DNA from: RGIG8748 sp045544515 | GTDB lineage: Bacteria; Bacillota; Clostridia; UMGS1810 | NCBI GenBank assembly: GCA_045544515.1 | Contig: JAZPZD010000002.1 | Span: forward strand, 124,001-188,000 | Reading direction: 5' to 3' | Length of the DNA stretch: 64,000 bases | In this document: one piece after another, positions 35,157 to 42,803 of the stretch | How positions within the stretch are numbered: the first letter of the stretch is position 1 | Layout: each line of letters begins with the position of its first letter | The notes under the pieces: generated by a model | Seen by the model: only the letters and a program-made list of their open reading frames with translations | What the model was told of the DNA's origin: nothing | Database searches by the model: none | Made by a program: the position numbers and the translations under genes

Positions 35157-35453
35157 ATGACTATTGAAAAGAAAATTAACCAGGATGCACTGACACTTAT
35201 CGTATCGGGAAGACTCGATACTCAAACAGCACCGGAGCTGGAAAGCGAGCTTGATGCAGTTCTCTCAGGCGTTAAAGAATTAACATTTGATATGACAAAC
35301 CTTGAATATGTTTCATCTGCAGGACTTCGAGTTATTTTAAAAGCTCAAAAAGCAATGAACGCACAGGGTTCTATGAAACTCACAGGTGTTAATGACAGCA
35401 TTATGGAAGTGTTCGACATTACAGGATTTTTAGATATTCTTACTATCGAATAA
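35157..35453 (+). CDS. STAS-domain anti-sigma factor antagonist, 98 aa
   Basis: ATG 35157 has TAAGGAG upstream. STAS signature FDMTNLEYVSSAGLRVIL with Ser53/Ser54 as the phosphorylation site. Very similar to the protein at 29255. It lies 30 bp before a SpoIIE-type phosphatase fused to an HATPase, so the phosphatase probably dephosphorylates this STAS protein and the HATPase kinase domain phosphorylates it, a complete partner switch in two genes. The downstream output (sigma factor or enzyme) is not in the window. Confidence 0.9.
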   Translation: MTIEKKINQDALTLIVSGRLDTQTAPELESELDAVLSGVKELTFDMTNLEYVSSAGLRVILKAQKAMNAQGSMKLTGVNDSIMEVFDITGFLDILTIE

Positions 35454-35483
35454 GAAAGACTAATCTTATAAGGAGATGAAAAT

Positions 35484-38291
35484 ATGGCACCACATTTAAT
35501 AATGTCTGCATCGTATAATGCACTTCTTGCCATTCTTCTCTACATACTTGACAAAAAAACAGTGTTTTCAAAAACACCCTACAAAGCCAAACAATTTATT
35601 ATAGGCACGCTTTTCGGTATTATGGCGATTTTCGCAACAACCGCCTTTGGCGGTTTTGATATAGGCGACGGAACCATAATGAATGTAAGAGATGCCGCAC
35701 CTCTTTGTGCAGGTCTTATCTTTGGTGCTCCTGCAGGAATACTATCCGGGCTTATAGGCGGTATTTATCGCTTTGCTGCCGTATATTTCGGACTTGCGGG
35801 AACATATACTCAAATTGCTTGTTCAGTATCGACAATCCTTGCCGGATTTATTTCAGCAGCACTTCGAAAGTATATGTTTGATGACAAGAAGCCAACCTGG
35901 CTGTATGGCATGGGCATAGGTATGGTTACGGAAGTTCTCCATATGCTGATGATATTCTTTACTAATATGGATGATGCAGTAAATGCGTTTGAGTTTGTAA
36001 AGATATGCACACTCCCTATGGTAATCGGTAACGGATTGGCTGTTGGAATTGCGGTTTTTGCAGTATCTGTAATTGGCAGAGAAAGGTTTGGTCTGAAAAA
36101 AGACAAAAAGCAGATTTCACAAACTTTCCAAAGTTGGCTGTTAATATGTATTGTAATTGCTTTTGTTGCCACAAGCTCTTTTTCTTCTGCATTGCAGACG
36201 GGAATGAGCGAGGTTCAGACCAACAAAACCATCGAAATGAGCCTTTCGGATGTTTATCAGGATATATTAGATGAGTCAAATGACAATCTGCTAAAAAAGA
36301 CTGAAAGCATAAAGGAAGAATACATAAACGGTGTATCGCTTTTGTCCCTTGCTTCAAAATACAATGTCATTGAAGTCAACATCATTGATGAAACAGGCTT
36401 TATATCAGATTCCAATGTGGAAGAGTATATCGGCTATGACATGGCAAGCGGTGAGCAGTCCAATGAATTTGTCAAAGCCCTTTTAGACGGCAGAAAGTCA
36501 CAGTATATTCAGGACTACAGACCTACAGCTTATGATGACATTACTTTCAGAAAATACGGAGCGATAAAACTGTCTGACGGCGGTTTCATTCAGGTTGGGT
36601 ATGACAGCACACAGTTTCGGGCAGATATTGACAAGTATGTGAAAGAGGCATCAAAAAACCGCCATGTAGGAAATGCGGGATTTGTTGCAATCTGTGATGA
36701 AAACTTCAATCTGGTAACATACAGAAGCGATTTCGAAGGGGCAGAGCTCCAGAAAATAGGTATAACATTTGATCCCAAAGCTACCCCCGAAGGCGAAATT
36801 TTTGAATCAACGGTTTACGACAAACAGTACCTTTGCTCATATCGTTTTGTAGAAGGCTACTATATTGTTGGCGCTATGCCAAAGTATGAAGCTATGTTTA
36901 TGAAAGAGGTTTCGGTGTATGTAAATACATTTATGGAAATCCTCATATTTGCCGCTTTGTTTGTCCTTATTTATTTCCTGATAAAGAGAATTATCATTGA
37001 TAACTTAAGGAAAATAAACAGAGGCCTTGCCGAGATAACAAACGGAAATCTCAATGTCACGGTGGATGTGCGTTCCAACGAAGAATTTGCATCGCTTTCC
37101 GATGATATCAATCAGACGGTTGGTACGCTTAAAAGGTATATCAAAGAGGCGGCGGCAAGAATAGACAAGGAGCTTGAATTTGCAAAGCAGATTCAGTATT
37201 CTTCACTTCCGACCGTTTTCCCGAAAAGCAATTCGTTCAGACTTTATGCCAAGATGATAACTGCAAAGGAAGTCGGCGGAGATTTTTACGACTTTTATAT
37301 GCTAAATGATGGGGCCATTGCATTCCTTGTTGCTGATGTATCGGGCAAGGGTATCCCTGCGGCTATGTTTATGATGAGAGCAAAGACAGTCATCAGAGAT
37401 TTGGCAGAAAGAGGTCTTGAACCCGACGAAATATTTACCATAGCAAACGGAAAGCTTTGCGAAAATAATGATGCAGGAATGTTTGTAACGGCGTGGCTTG
37501 GTATTTTGGATACAAAGACAGGGGTTATGAAGTTTGCAAACGCAGGACATAATCCACCGCTATTTAAAAGATGCGGCGAAAAGTTTGAGTATATGAAAGA
37601 GAGAAGCGGAATGCTTCTTGCAGGTATGGAGGGCATTAAGTACCGCAAAAACGAGCTTAAGCTTGCTCCGGGCGATAGGCTTTTTCTGTACACAGACGGT
37701 ATCACAGAAGCTACCGATAACAACACCGAACTTTATGGTGAACAAAGACTTTTGGACTTTGTAAATTCACTTGAAAAAACAGAACCCCAGAGCCTTTGCG
37801 ACCTGATAAAAGAAGATGTTGATAAATTTGTAGGTACAGCTCCGCAGTTTGACGATATCACAATGCTTGCACTCGATTTTGATGCAATACTCGGTGACGA
37901 AAGCATTTCTGTCGTGCCGGATAGCGATTCGTGTGCGGCGGTAGGTGCATTTGCAGAGGCACTTTCTGCAAAACTCGAAATTGTACCTAAAGTTGCAAAA
38001 AAAATCAATATAGTGTTTGATGAAATTTATTCAAACATTGTAAATTACAGCAAGGCAACTTATGCAATGGTTTCCTACAGTATAGAAAACGGAAAACTCC
38101 GTATTACATTTACCGACAACGGTATTTCGTACAATCCGCTTGAGATGGCAGAGCCCGACACAACTCTTTCTGCGGAAGAAAGAGAAATCGGCGGACTTGG
38201 AATATTTATGGTCAAAAAAATGGCGGAAAGTATGGAATATAAATATAAAGATGACAAAAACATACTTACTTTAGTTATTGCACTAAATTAG
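35484..38291 (+). CDS. Membrane SpoIIE-type phosphatase fused to HATPase anti-sigma domain, 935 aa
   Basis: ATG 35484 follows AAGGAGATG. Residues 1-200 contain about six membrane helices like the LytS 5TM sensor (APLCAGLIFGAPAGILSGLIGGIYR). A further helix near 220 precedes an extracytoplasmic Cache-like domain (about 240-480), another helix and a HAMP region (IDNLRKINRGLAEITNGNLNV). A PP2C/SpoIIE domain follows with GGDFYDFY, VADVSGKGIPAAMFM, FANAGHNPP, LYTDGITEA and FDDITML. The last 125 residues are an RsbW-like HATPase (KKINIVFDEIYSNIVNYSKA, FTDNGISYNPL, GGLGIFMVKKMAES). Phosphatase and kinase in one chain acting on the adjacent STAS protein would form a signal-gated switch. Confidence 0.9.
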   Translation: MAPHLIMSASYNALLAILLYILDKKTVFSKTPYKAKQFIIGTLFGIMAIFATTAFGGFDIGDGTIMNVRDAAPLCAGLIFGAPAGILSGLIGGIYRFAAVYFGLAGTYTQIACSVSTILAGFISAALRKYMFDDKKPTWLYGMGIGMVTEVLHMLMIFFTNMDDAVNAFEFVKICTLPMVIGNGLAVGIAVFAVSVIGRERFGLKKDKKQISQTFQSWLLICIVIAFVATSSFSSALQTGMSEVQTNKTIEMSLSDVYQDILDESNDNLLKKTESIKEEYINGVSLLSLASKYNVIEVNIIDETGFISDSNVEEYIGYDMASGEQSNEFVKALLDGRKSQYIQDYRPTAYDDITFRKYGAIKLSDGGFIQVGYDSTQFRADIDKYVKEASKNRHVGNAGFVAICDENFNLVTYRSDFEGAELQKIGITFDPKATPEGEIFESTVYDKQYLCSYRFVEGYYIVGAMPKYEAMFMKEVSVYVNTFMEILIFAALFVLIYFLIKRIIIDNLRKINRGLAEITNGNLNVTVDVRSNEEFASLSDDINQTVGTLKRYIKEAAARIDKELEFAKQIQYSSLPTVFPKSNSFRLYAKMITAKEVGGDFYDFYMLNDGAIAFLVADVSGKGIPAAMFMMRAKTVIRDLAERGLEPDEIFTIANGKLCENNDAGMFVTAWLGILDTKTGVMKFANAGHNPPLFKRCGEKFEYMKERSGMLLAGMEGIKYRKNELKLAPGDRLFLYTDGITEATDNNTELYGEQRLLDFVNSLEKTEPQSLCDLIKEDVDKFVGTAPQFDDITMLALDFDAILGDESISVVPDSDSCAAVGAFAEALSAKLEIVPKVAKKINIVFDEIYSNIVNYSKATYAMVSYSIENGKLRITFTDNGISYNPLEMAEPDTTLSAEEREIGGLGIFMVKKMAESMEYKYKDDKNILTLVIALN

Positions 38292-38303
38292 GAGGAGATT
38301 TAA

Positions 38304-38930
38304 TTGAAATCAAATATTTGTAAATTAAACGAAGATTTAACCTGCCTCAAAGCAGTTCTTGCAGAGGTAGAAAAGGTAACTAAATACAATGGCCTTGAAG
38401 ACAAAAAAGCATTGCGACTTCGTCTTTTGGCAGAAGAACTTTGCGGAATGCTCCCCGGACTTACCCAAAACTTCAGCGGCGAATTCTGGGCAGAAAATGA
38501 CGGTGATGGCTACGAACTCCATGTGGAACTTAAGGCAGATGATATGACCATTGATTTGAGAGATGAACTCATCTCTGTTTCAAAATCCGGCAAAAACGCT
38601 GCCGCAAAAGGCATTATGGGCAAGATCCGAGCAGTTGCAGAGACAATGCTTCTTGCTGCATCAGACCCTACTCTGCCAGCTCCGCTGCCCGAGGTTGAGT
38701 TTTATGATTATCACGGATTTAATATGGGCTTTGGCTATATTGATCCGACAATTGCAGTTGAAACAGGATATGTATACTCTTGGTCACTGTTTAATTATAA
38801 AACGGCAGTTGAAGAAAAAGAAGATGAATACGCAGAACTGGAACGCTCTATCGTTGCAAAGCTTGCAGATGATATCATCGTAGGTGTTCGCGGAAAAAAT
38901 GTTGAGATTGTAGTTAAGAAGTCATTTTAA
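38304..38930 (+). CDS. Divergent HATPase-like protein, 208 aa
   Basis: TTG 38304 follows GGAGGAG. The N-terminal helix pattern KKALRLRLLAEELCGMLPGLTQNFSGEFWAE and the strand YELHVELKAD resemble the N-box region of anti-sigma HATPases (RLLAEEL in place of EIVENA). The ATP-lid glycines are not obvious and the C-terminal half (about 120-208) diverges. It may be a degenerate partner-switch component that binds STAS without kinase activity. Last gene of the run, 12 bp after the SpoIIE fusion, followed by a terminator. Confidence 0.6.
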   Translation: MKSNICKLNEDLTCLKAVLAEVEKVTKYNGLEDKKALRLRLLAEELCGMLPGLTQNFSGEFWAENDGDGYELHVELKADDMTIDLRDELISVSKSGKNAAAKGIMGKIRAVAETMLLAASDPTLPAPLPEVEFYDYHGFNMGFGYIDPTIAVETGYVYSWSLFNYKTAVEEKEDEYAELERSIVAKLADDIIVGVRGKNVEIVVKKSF

Positions 38931-38947
38931 TTTGATTATAAAAATAT

Positions 38948-38984
38948 GCGGTGCAACCGATATGGTTACACCGCTTGATTTTTA
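38948..38984 (+). terminator. Terminator closing the box 3 gene run
   Basis: GCGGTG-C-AACC (38948-38958), GATAT loop, GGTT-A-CACCGC (38964-38974), then TTGATTTTTAT. Confidence 0.7.
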
Positions 38985-39224
38985 TACAACAAAGCTTACC
39001 TGGCTCGAAGAGAGCTTGTTTTCCACACGGGCAGACGAATACGCAAGCCCTGTATACTCAACGGTGTTCTCTGCGCCGTTTCTTGCAGGGTAGAGATAGT
39101 TTTTGTCGTTTTTGCCTGACTACCACAAAGGATACCAGCTGTGCCAAAAAAACTGCTTTGCCCGACGGATTGCATTTTCCTCTCCTTTGTTTCTTGGGAT
39201 ATCATATATCAAATTATCGTTCAT
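38982..39224 (-). pseudogene. Remnant of a hypothetical clostridial protein with in-frame TAG
   Basis: ATG 39224 has AGGAGAGA upstream. A frame of 81 codons is interrupted only by a TAG at codon 35 (39122-39120) and ends at TAA 38982. The start MNDNLIYDIPRNKGEENAIRRAKQ and the part after the stop (GAENTVEYTGLAYSSARVENK) resemble the N-terminus of a family of clostridial proteins with a RAKQ...W.PL...Y.GL.YSS pattern. The rest of that family's length is absent, so this is a truncated and nonsense-mutated fragment. Confidence 0.5.
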
Positions 39225-39316
39225 ACGCTCTCTCCTACCAATTTTTCTGTGTTATTAGACGATAGCACCAACCCAAGCAAAAGTCAATGGAAAATTCGTT
39301 TGTTTTACTGTACTTT

Positions 39317-40183
39317 TCACGGCTTGCATACACCGCAAGGCAAATATCCTCTTTTGGCAAGCTCTTCTTTGGTTCCCGAAAAAGTTTCCCTGTTCTTCTC
39401 TTTTATGCTGTGTGCAGATTGACAAGAAGCATAATGAAAACGCTTTGTATTTGTATTAAGAACATATCCGCCCTCGGCAGTGTCCTTGCTATGTGTTTCT
39501 ATGTAGTTATCATCCAAAGAGCTTGTTCCGTCGGAATAATCTATTATAATTCCGGGCTGGATGTTATTTACAAACACATTAAACGATATCCCCTTGCCCG
39601 CATCTTCTACCGAAAGAGCCTCCATCTTGACACCTTTGGCAACGAGGTTTTTGCCCTCAAAAACGGGAGTTACCCTGTACATTACATGGTTTTTGGTTTC
39701 TCTTACATAGTCTGCAACCATATTTTCAAAAGGAAGCATACCCTCTGTATTAAAATATCTCGTACCTGTAATGAGATTGTTTTTGTTTGCGTTTTCCCCC
39801 GAAAGCTGATAGCCGATTAAATGGCATCTGTTGTACAGATATTTGCCATCTACAATATCATACTTGACCAACTTCCAACCCGACGGCTTAATCTGACCGA
39901 TGGCACCCCTCTCGGCAGTGGGCATCAAATCCTCGCCTATGCATGCAAAAGCCATGCCGCATCGGCCCAGATAATCCAGCTCGCTGTAATACTCAAAAGA
40001 ATACGGGGTAATTTCGCTTTCGGTAAACTCGGGAACATTGCCATTTACAACGGTGTATGTTTCCTGCGTGTGCGGATAAGATACTTCGCCGCCATTTGTT
40101 ATATCCGCATACGAACAGGAGGTAAGAAGTACTATGCACAAAAGTGCAACAAAAGTTTTTTTGAGTTTTAGAATTTTTGTCAT
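39317..40183 (-). CDS. Secreted DNA/RNA non-specific endonuclease lipoprotein, 288 aa
   Basis: ATG 40183 follows GGGTGATA; an upstream in-frame GTG at 40192 is less well placed. Signal plus lipobox (LLTSC) makes it a surface lipoprotein. The nuclease core has the streptodornase/EndA-like pattern YNRCHLIGYQLSGENANKNNLITGTRYFNTEGMLPFEN, where His of RCHL is the general base and Asn of NKNN binds the metal. The last 55 residues form a second domain (FHYASCQSAHSIKEKNRETFSGTKEELAKRGYLPCGVC) of the Ada-like metal-binding/excalibur-adjacent type seen behind such nucleases. It would degrade external DNA for nutrients or defence. Confidence 0.85.
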   Translation of the reverse strand: MTKILKLKKTFVALLCIVLLTSCSYADITNGGEVSYPHTQETYTVVNGNVPEFTESEITPYSFEYYSELDYLGRCGMAFACIGEDLMPTAERGAIGQIKPSGWKLVKYDIVDGKYLYNRCHLIGYQLSGENANKNNLITGTRYFNTEGMLPFENMVADYVRETKNHVMYRVTPVFEGKNLVAKGVKMEALSVEDAGKGISFNVFVNNIQPGIIIDYSDGTSSLDDNYIETHSKDTAEGGYVLNTNTKRFHYASCQSAHSIKEKNRETFSGTKEELAKRGYLPCGVCKP

Positions 40184-40332
40184 TATTATCACCCTGATTT
40201 ATTGTACTATAGCATTCTGACAAAGTCAACAAAACGAATTTTTGCTAAATGAAAAGATAAAATACTATTGGCTTTTGCCTTTTTTCGCTGTATATTTTAC
40301 TAAATAAAGCTCTGCAAAAAGGATTGATTGAT

Positions 40333-40512
40333 ATGGCAATTTACCCTATATTCCCCGGCGGAAAAAGAAAAGTATTTACCTTGAGTTTTGATGATGCGTG
40401 GCGTCAGGACATACCGCTTATTAAGCTTATGAACAAATACGGCATAAAATACGCCAGAACCGTAACCTGTACTGAAAGGTTCAGTATGCTAAGCGACTGG
40501 CTCCTCTTAAAC
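40333..40512 (+). pseudogene. N-terminal fragment of a polysaccharide deacetylase
   Basis: ATG 40333 has AAGGATTGAT upstream. About 60 residues match the start of the family (VFTLSFDDAWRQDIPLIKLMNKYGIKYARTV), including the metal-binding DD pair. After about 40512 the frame runs on to 40797 but the sequence no longer resembles an enzyme; the rest of the deacetylase domain is missing. Likely broken by deletion or insertion. Confidence 0.65.
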
Positions 40513-40768
40513 TCCACCAACACAACATTCATATTCTTGATGCTCGCCGTTTCCCAAGCACATTATTCCTTGCCAACTAGATGTCAATGGTATGTCTGTT
40601 ACATCTGTTATTTGCTTTTTAATCATATCTCTACCTCAAACAAAAAAGCACACCCCGAAGGATGTGCCGAAAAAGTGTTTCCCTCGGTTTCGTTACCACA
40701 CTACACCGATTTTTACCTGAAAAGGGACACATACGAACAATCGCGGTGCGTTCTTTTTCGACAGTCTG

Positions 40769-40795
40769 AGAGCCGGCAAAACTGCCGGCTCTTTT
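40769..40795 (+). terminator. Strong hairpin between deacetylase remnant and ferritin
   Basis: AGAGCCGGC (40769-40777), AAAACT loop, GCCGGCTCT (40784-40792), then TTT. The T-run favours the + strand, but the hairpin also abuts the ferritin stop on the other strand. Confidence 0.65.
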
Positions 40796-40797
40796 AA

Positions 40798-41313
40798 TTA
40801 ATCAAGCACAAGTGAGGGTGCTGTGTATACTCTTGCAGCATATTCGCTGTCGAGAGAGTACAAGCCCTTTGCGTCGCTTCCGAAAAGCTCCATCTTTTTT
40901 ACCATATCGTCTGCGTTCTTTTCTTCTTCAAGCTGTTCTTTAACAAACCAATCCAAAAACTGCATTGTTCTGAAATCCTTAACATCATATGCCGCCGCAT
41001 AGATATCATTTATAAGGCTTGTTACATACTGCTCGTGCTCAAAGCCTGCCTTAAGAGGTTCAATCAAAGCACCAAAGGTCTTGTCGGGCTTGTCGACAGC
41101 TTTGAGGCTTACCTTTTCGCCGCACATCTGCAGATACTTTAGCATAAGCATTGCGTGGTCTCGCTCCTCCTGAGCCTGTATCATATACCAGTTGGCAAAT
41201 CCGTCAAGCCCCTCTGCCTCATAATATATCGAAAAATCGAGGTAAAGATATGCCGAATACAGTTCTTTGTTTATCTGGTCATTTAATAACTCTGCAACCT
41301 TTTTGTCCAACAC
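40798..41313 (-). CDS. Non-heme bacterial ferritin, 171 aa
   Basis: GTG 41313 is preferred: GAGGAG lies 9 nt upstream and the product then starts MLDKKVAELLNDQINKELYSAYLYL like other FtnA proteins; ATG 41322 sits right on the site. Ferroxidase residues are present (Glu in NKELYSAYLY, EERDH, EEEKNADDM). It would store iron as ferric oxide in a 24-mer cage and limit Fenton chemistry. It neighbours a BFD-type ferredoxin, reverse rubrerythrin and a PerR-like regulator, an iron/oxidative-stress cluster. Confidence 0.93.
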   Translation of the reverse strand: MLDKKVAELLNDQINKELYSAYLYLDFSIYYEAEGLDGFANWYMIQAQEERDHAMLMLKYLQMCGEKVSLKAVDKPDKTFGALIEPLKAGFEHEQYVTSLINDIYAAAYDVKDFRTMQFLDWFVKEQLEEEKNADDMVKKMELFGSDAKGLYSLDSEYAARVYTAPSLVLD

Positions 41314-41375
41314 AAAAATCATCTCCTCTATATTTTATCAAAAAAGGGCCGTAAAACTTTTACAGCCCTTTAGCT

Positions 41376-41579
41376 TTATTCCCGTCCGCTCATTATCTCG
41401 GATATAACATCCAAAACCTTTTGATGGCATCCGCCGCAGCCGGTGGAACAATGCGTTACATTCTGAACGCTTTCGAACGCCTCGAGAACATCGTCAAACC
41501 TTTTGTTATTATAAACAGCATCAGATATATCGCCGTAGCTTACCTGCTTGCAATTACAAACCATATAGTTCTCTTTCAT
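41376..41579 (-). CDS. BFD-type [2Fe-2S] ferredoxin, 67 aa
   Basis: ATG 41579 has GGGAGA 6 nt upstream. Four Cys ligands in the BFD pattern: CNC near the start and CSTGCGGC later (spacing C-x-C...C-x-x-C usable). Bacterioferritin-associated ferredoxins pass electrons to mobilise iron from ferritin, which fits the ferritin gene 62 bp downstream. Family members also occur as domains of other redox enzymes. Confidence 0.88.
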   Translation of the reverse strand: MKENYMVCNCKQVSYGDISDAVYNNKRFDDVLEAFESVQNVTHCSTGCGGCHQKVLDVISEIMSGRE

Positions 41580-41599
41580 AGCAGTCTCCCTAATGTATC

Positions 41600-42187
41600 T
41601 TATTTAAAGTATCTCTTTAAAAGTCCTTCTAAACCTCTGCCGTGTCTTGCCTCGTCGCGAGCCATCTCATGCACGGTATCGTGTATAGCGTCAAGTCCGT
41701 TCTTTTTAGCACAGGATGCCAAGTCGAACTTGCCCTGTGTTGCACCGTATTCGCAGTCAACTCTCCACTTTAAGTTGTCCTTTGTGGTAGCCTTCATATT
41801 GGGTTCCAGATCTTCGCCCAAAAGCTCTGCAAATTTAGCAGCGTGCTCTGCCTCTTCATATGCAGCCTTTTCCCAGTAAAGACCTACTTCGGGATAACCC
41901 TCTCTGTGTGCAATTCTTGCCATGCACAGATACATTCCAACTTCGCTGCATTCACCGTTGAAGTTTGCAACAAGCTGTTCATAGATATACTTCTTGTCTT
42001 CTTCGGATATGTCGGGGTTGTTCTTTACGGTTTTGCCGTAAACGCCGTACTCGTGCTCTGCAGCAAGAGCAGCACCCTCCTGCATCTCCTTAAACTTGTC
42101 CTGGGGAACCTTACATACGGGGCACTGCTGGGGAGCCTCGTCACCCTCGTGAACATAACCGCAAACTGAACATACAAACTTTTTCAT
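41600..42187 (-). CDS. Reverse rubrerythrin (NADH peroxidase type), 195 aa
   Basis: ATG 42187 follows GGAGG. An N-terminal rubredoxin domain (CSVCGYVHEG and CPVCKVP) precedes a ferritin-like diiron domain (ECSEVGMYL, EEAEHAAKF, EMARDEARHGRG), the order seen in clostridial reverse rubrerythrins that reduce hydrogen peroxide at the expense of NAD(P)H via partner reductases. A PerR-type operator at 42218 lies just upstream of the start. It is transcribed toward the BFD and ferritin genes and may be cotranscribed with them. Confidence 0.93.
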   Translation of the reverse strand: MKKFVCSVCGYVHEGDEAPQQCPVCKVPQDKFKEMQEGAALAAEHEYGVYGKTVKNNPDISEEDKKYIYEQLVANFNGECSEVGMYLCMARIAHREGYPEVGLYWEKAAYEEAEHAAKFAELLGEDLEPNMKATTKDNLKWRVDCEYGATQGKFDLASCAKKNGLDAIHDTVHEMARDEARHGRGLEGLLKRYFK

Positions 42188-42217
42188 AATAATTTACCTC
42201 CAAGTATTTGAATTTAA

Positions 42218-42238
42218 TAATAGTAATCATTACTGATA
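42218..42238. promoter_or_regulatory. PerR/Fur-type operator upstream of reverse rubrerythrin
   Basis: AATAGTAAT-C-ATTACTGAT around 42219-42237 is an inverted repeat of the 7-1-7 kind. It shares the TTACTATTA half with the site at 42680-42702 before the regulator gene. Confidence 0.65.
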
Positions 42239-42267
42239 TTGTAATTATATCATAATTTTCTTATTTG

Positions 42268-42660
42268 TCAAGACTTTTTTAAACATTTTTTGCAAGTTCC
42301 AAAAAAAATTGTGGAGTGGCGTTTGATATCTGCACCTATCGAAGATGCAACCGCCTTGTCTACCTCAAAATCCACAGCAATGGGAACATCGTCTACTCTG
42401 CCGCAGTCCTCGCACGCAAAGTGATAATGCAGGCCGACATTGCCGTCGTATCTGTCGCTCTCGCCCGAAACAGAAATCTTGATTACCTCGCCCATAGTTT
42501 CCAAAAGCGAAAGATTTCGGTAAACTGTTCCGAGGCTGATCTTTGGCAGGATCACCTTTAAATCAGTATAAAGCTGTTCGGCAGTGGGATGGTCATATCT
42601 GGATCTCAACATAGCAAGTATAGCATCGCGTTGCTTACTGTGTTTTAATACAGCAGACAT
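42268..42660 (-). CDS. Fur-family regulator, PerR-like, 130 aa
   Basis: Winged-helix domain (HSKQRDAILAMLRSRYDHPTAEQLYTDLK, then KISLGTVYRNLSLLETMG) followed by a dimerisation domain with HYHFACEDCGRVDD and a terminal CKKC pair, so a structural Cys4 zinc is expected. DRYDGN before HYHF agrees with the PerR-type peroxide-sensing site rather than iron-sensing Fur, but that distinction is not certain by eye. Matching operators lie before this gene and before the reverse rubrerythrin, which fits autoregulation and control of the peroxide-defence genes. Confidence 0.87.
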   Translation of the reverse strand: MSAVLKHSKQRDAILAMLRSRYDHPTAEQLYTDLKVILPKISLGTVYRNLSLLETMGEVIKISVSGESDRYDGNVGLHYHFACEDCGRVDDVPIAVDFEVDKAVASSIGADIKRHSTIFFGTCKKCLKKS

Positions 42661-42679
42661 ATAATCACCTCATTTCGAT

Positions 42680-42702
42680 AATAATAATTGTTACTATTAT
42701 TG
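42680..42702. promoter_or_regulatory. PerR/Fur-type operator upstream of the regulator gene
   Basis: ATAATAATTGTTACTATTATTG is an imperfect inverted repeat like the 42218 site, 20 bp upstream of the start codon at 42660. Suggests autoregulation. Confidence 0.65.
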
Positions 42703-42744
42703 TATCACAGCTTTTTTCAAAAAGCAAGAGTTTTTTAAAAATTC

Positions 42745-42773
42745 TTGATATTTTACCTTCATTGATGTATACT
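42745..42773 (+). promoter_or_regulatory. Sigma-A-type promoter for the polysaccharide operon
   Basis: TTGATA (42745-42750) and TATACT (42768-42773) are 17 bp apart, 30 bp before the ATG at 42804. Confidence 0.7.
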
Positions 42774-42803
42774 AACATTATAAATAGGAAAGGTTGATTT
42801 GCT

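Noticed and set aside
38951..39820. Plus-strand frames over the pseudogene and nuclease
   Set aside because: They are antisense to better-supported minus-strand sequences and lack ribosome binding sites.
40507..40626. 39-codon minus-strand frame with a weak ribosome binding site inside the decayed deacetylase region
   Set aside because: Too short and unrecognised; not enough to call a gene.
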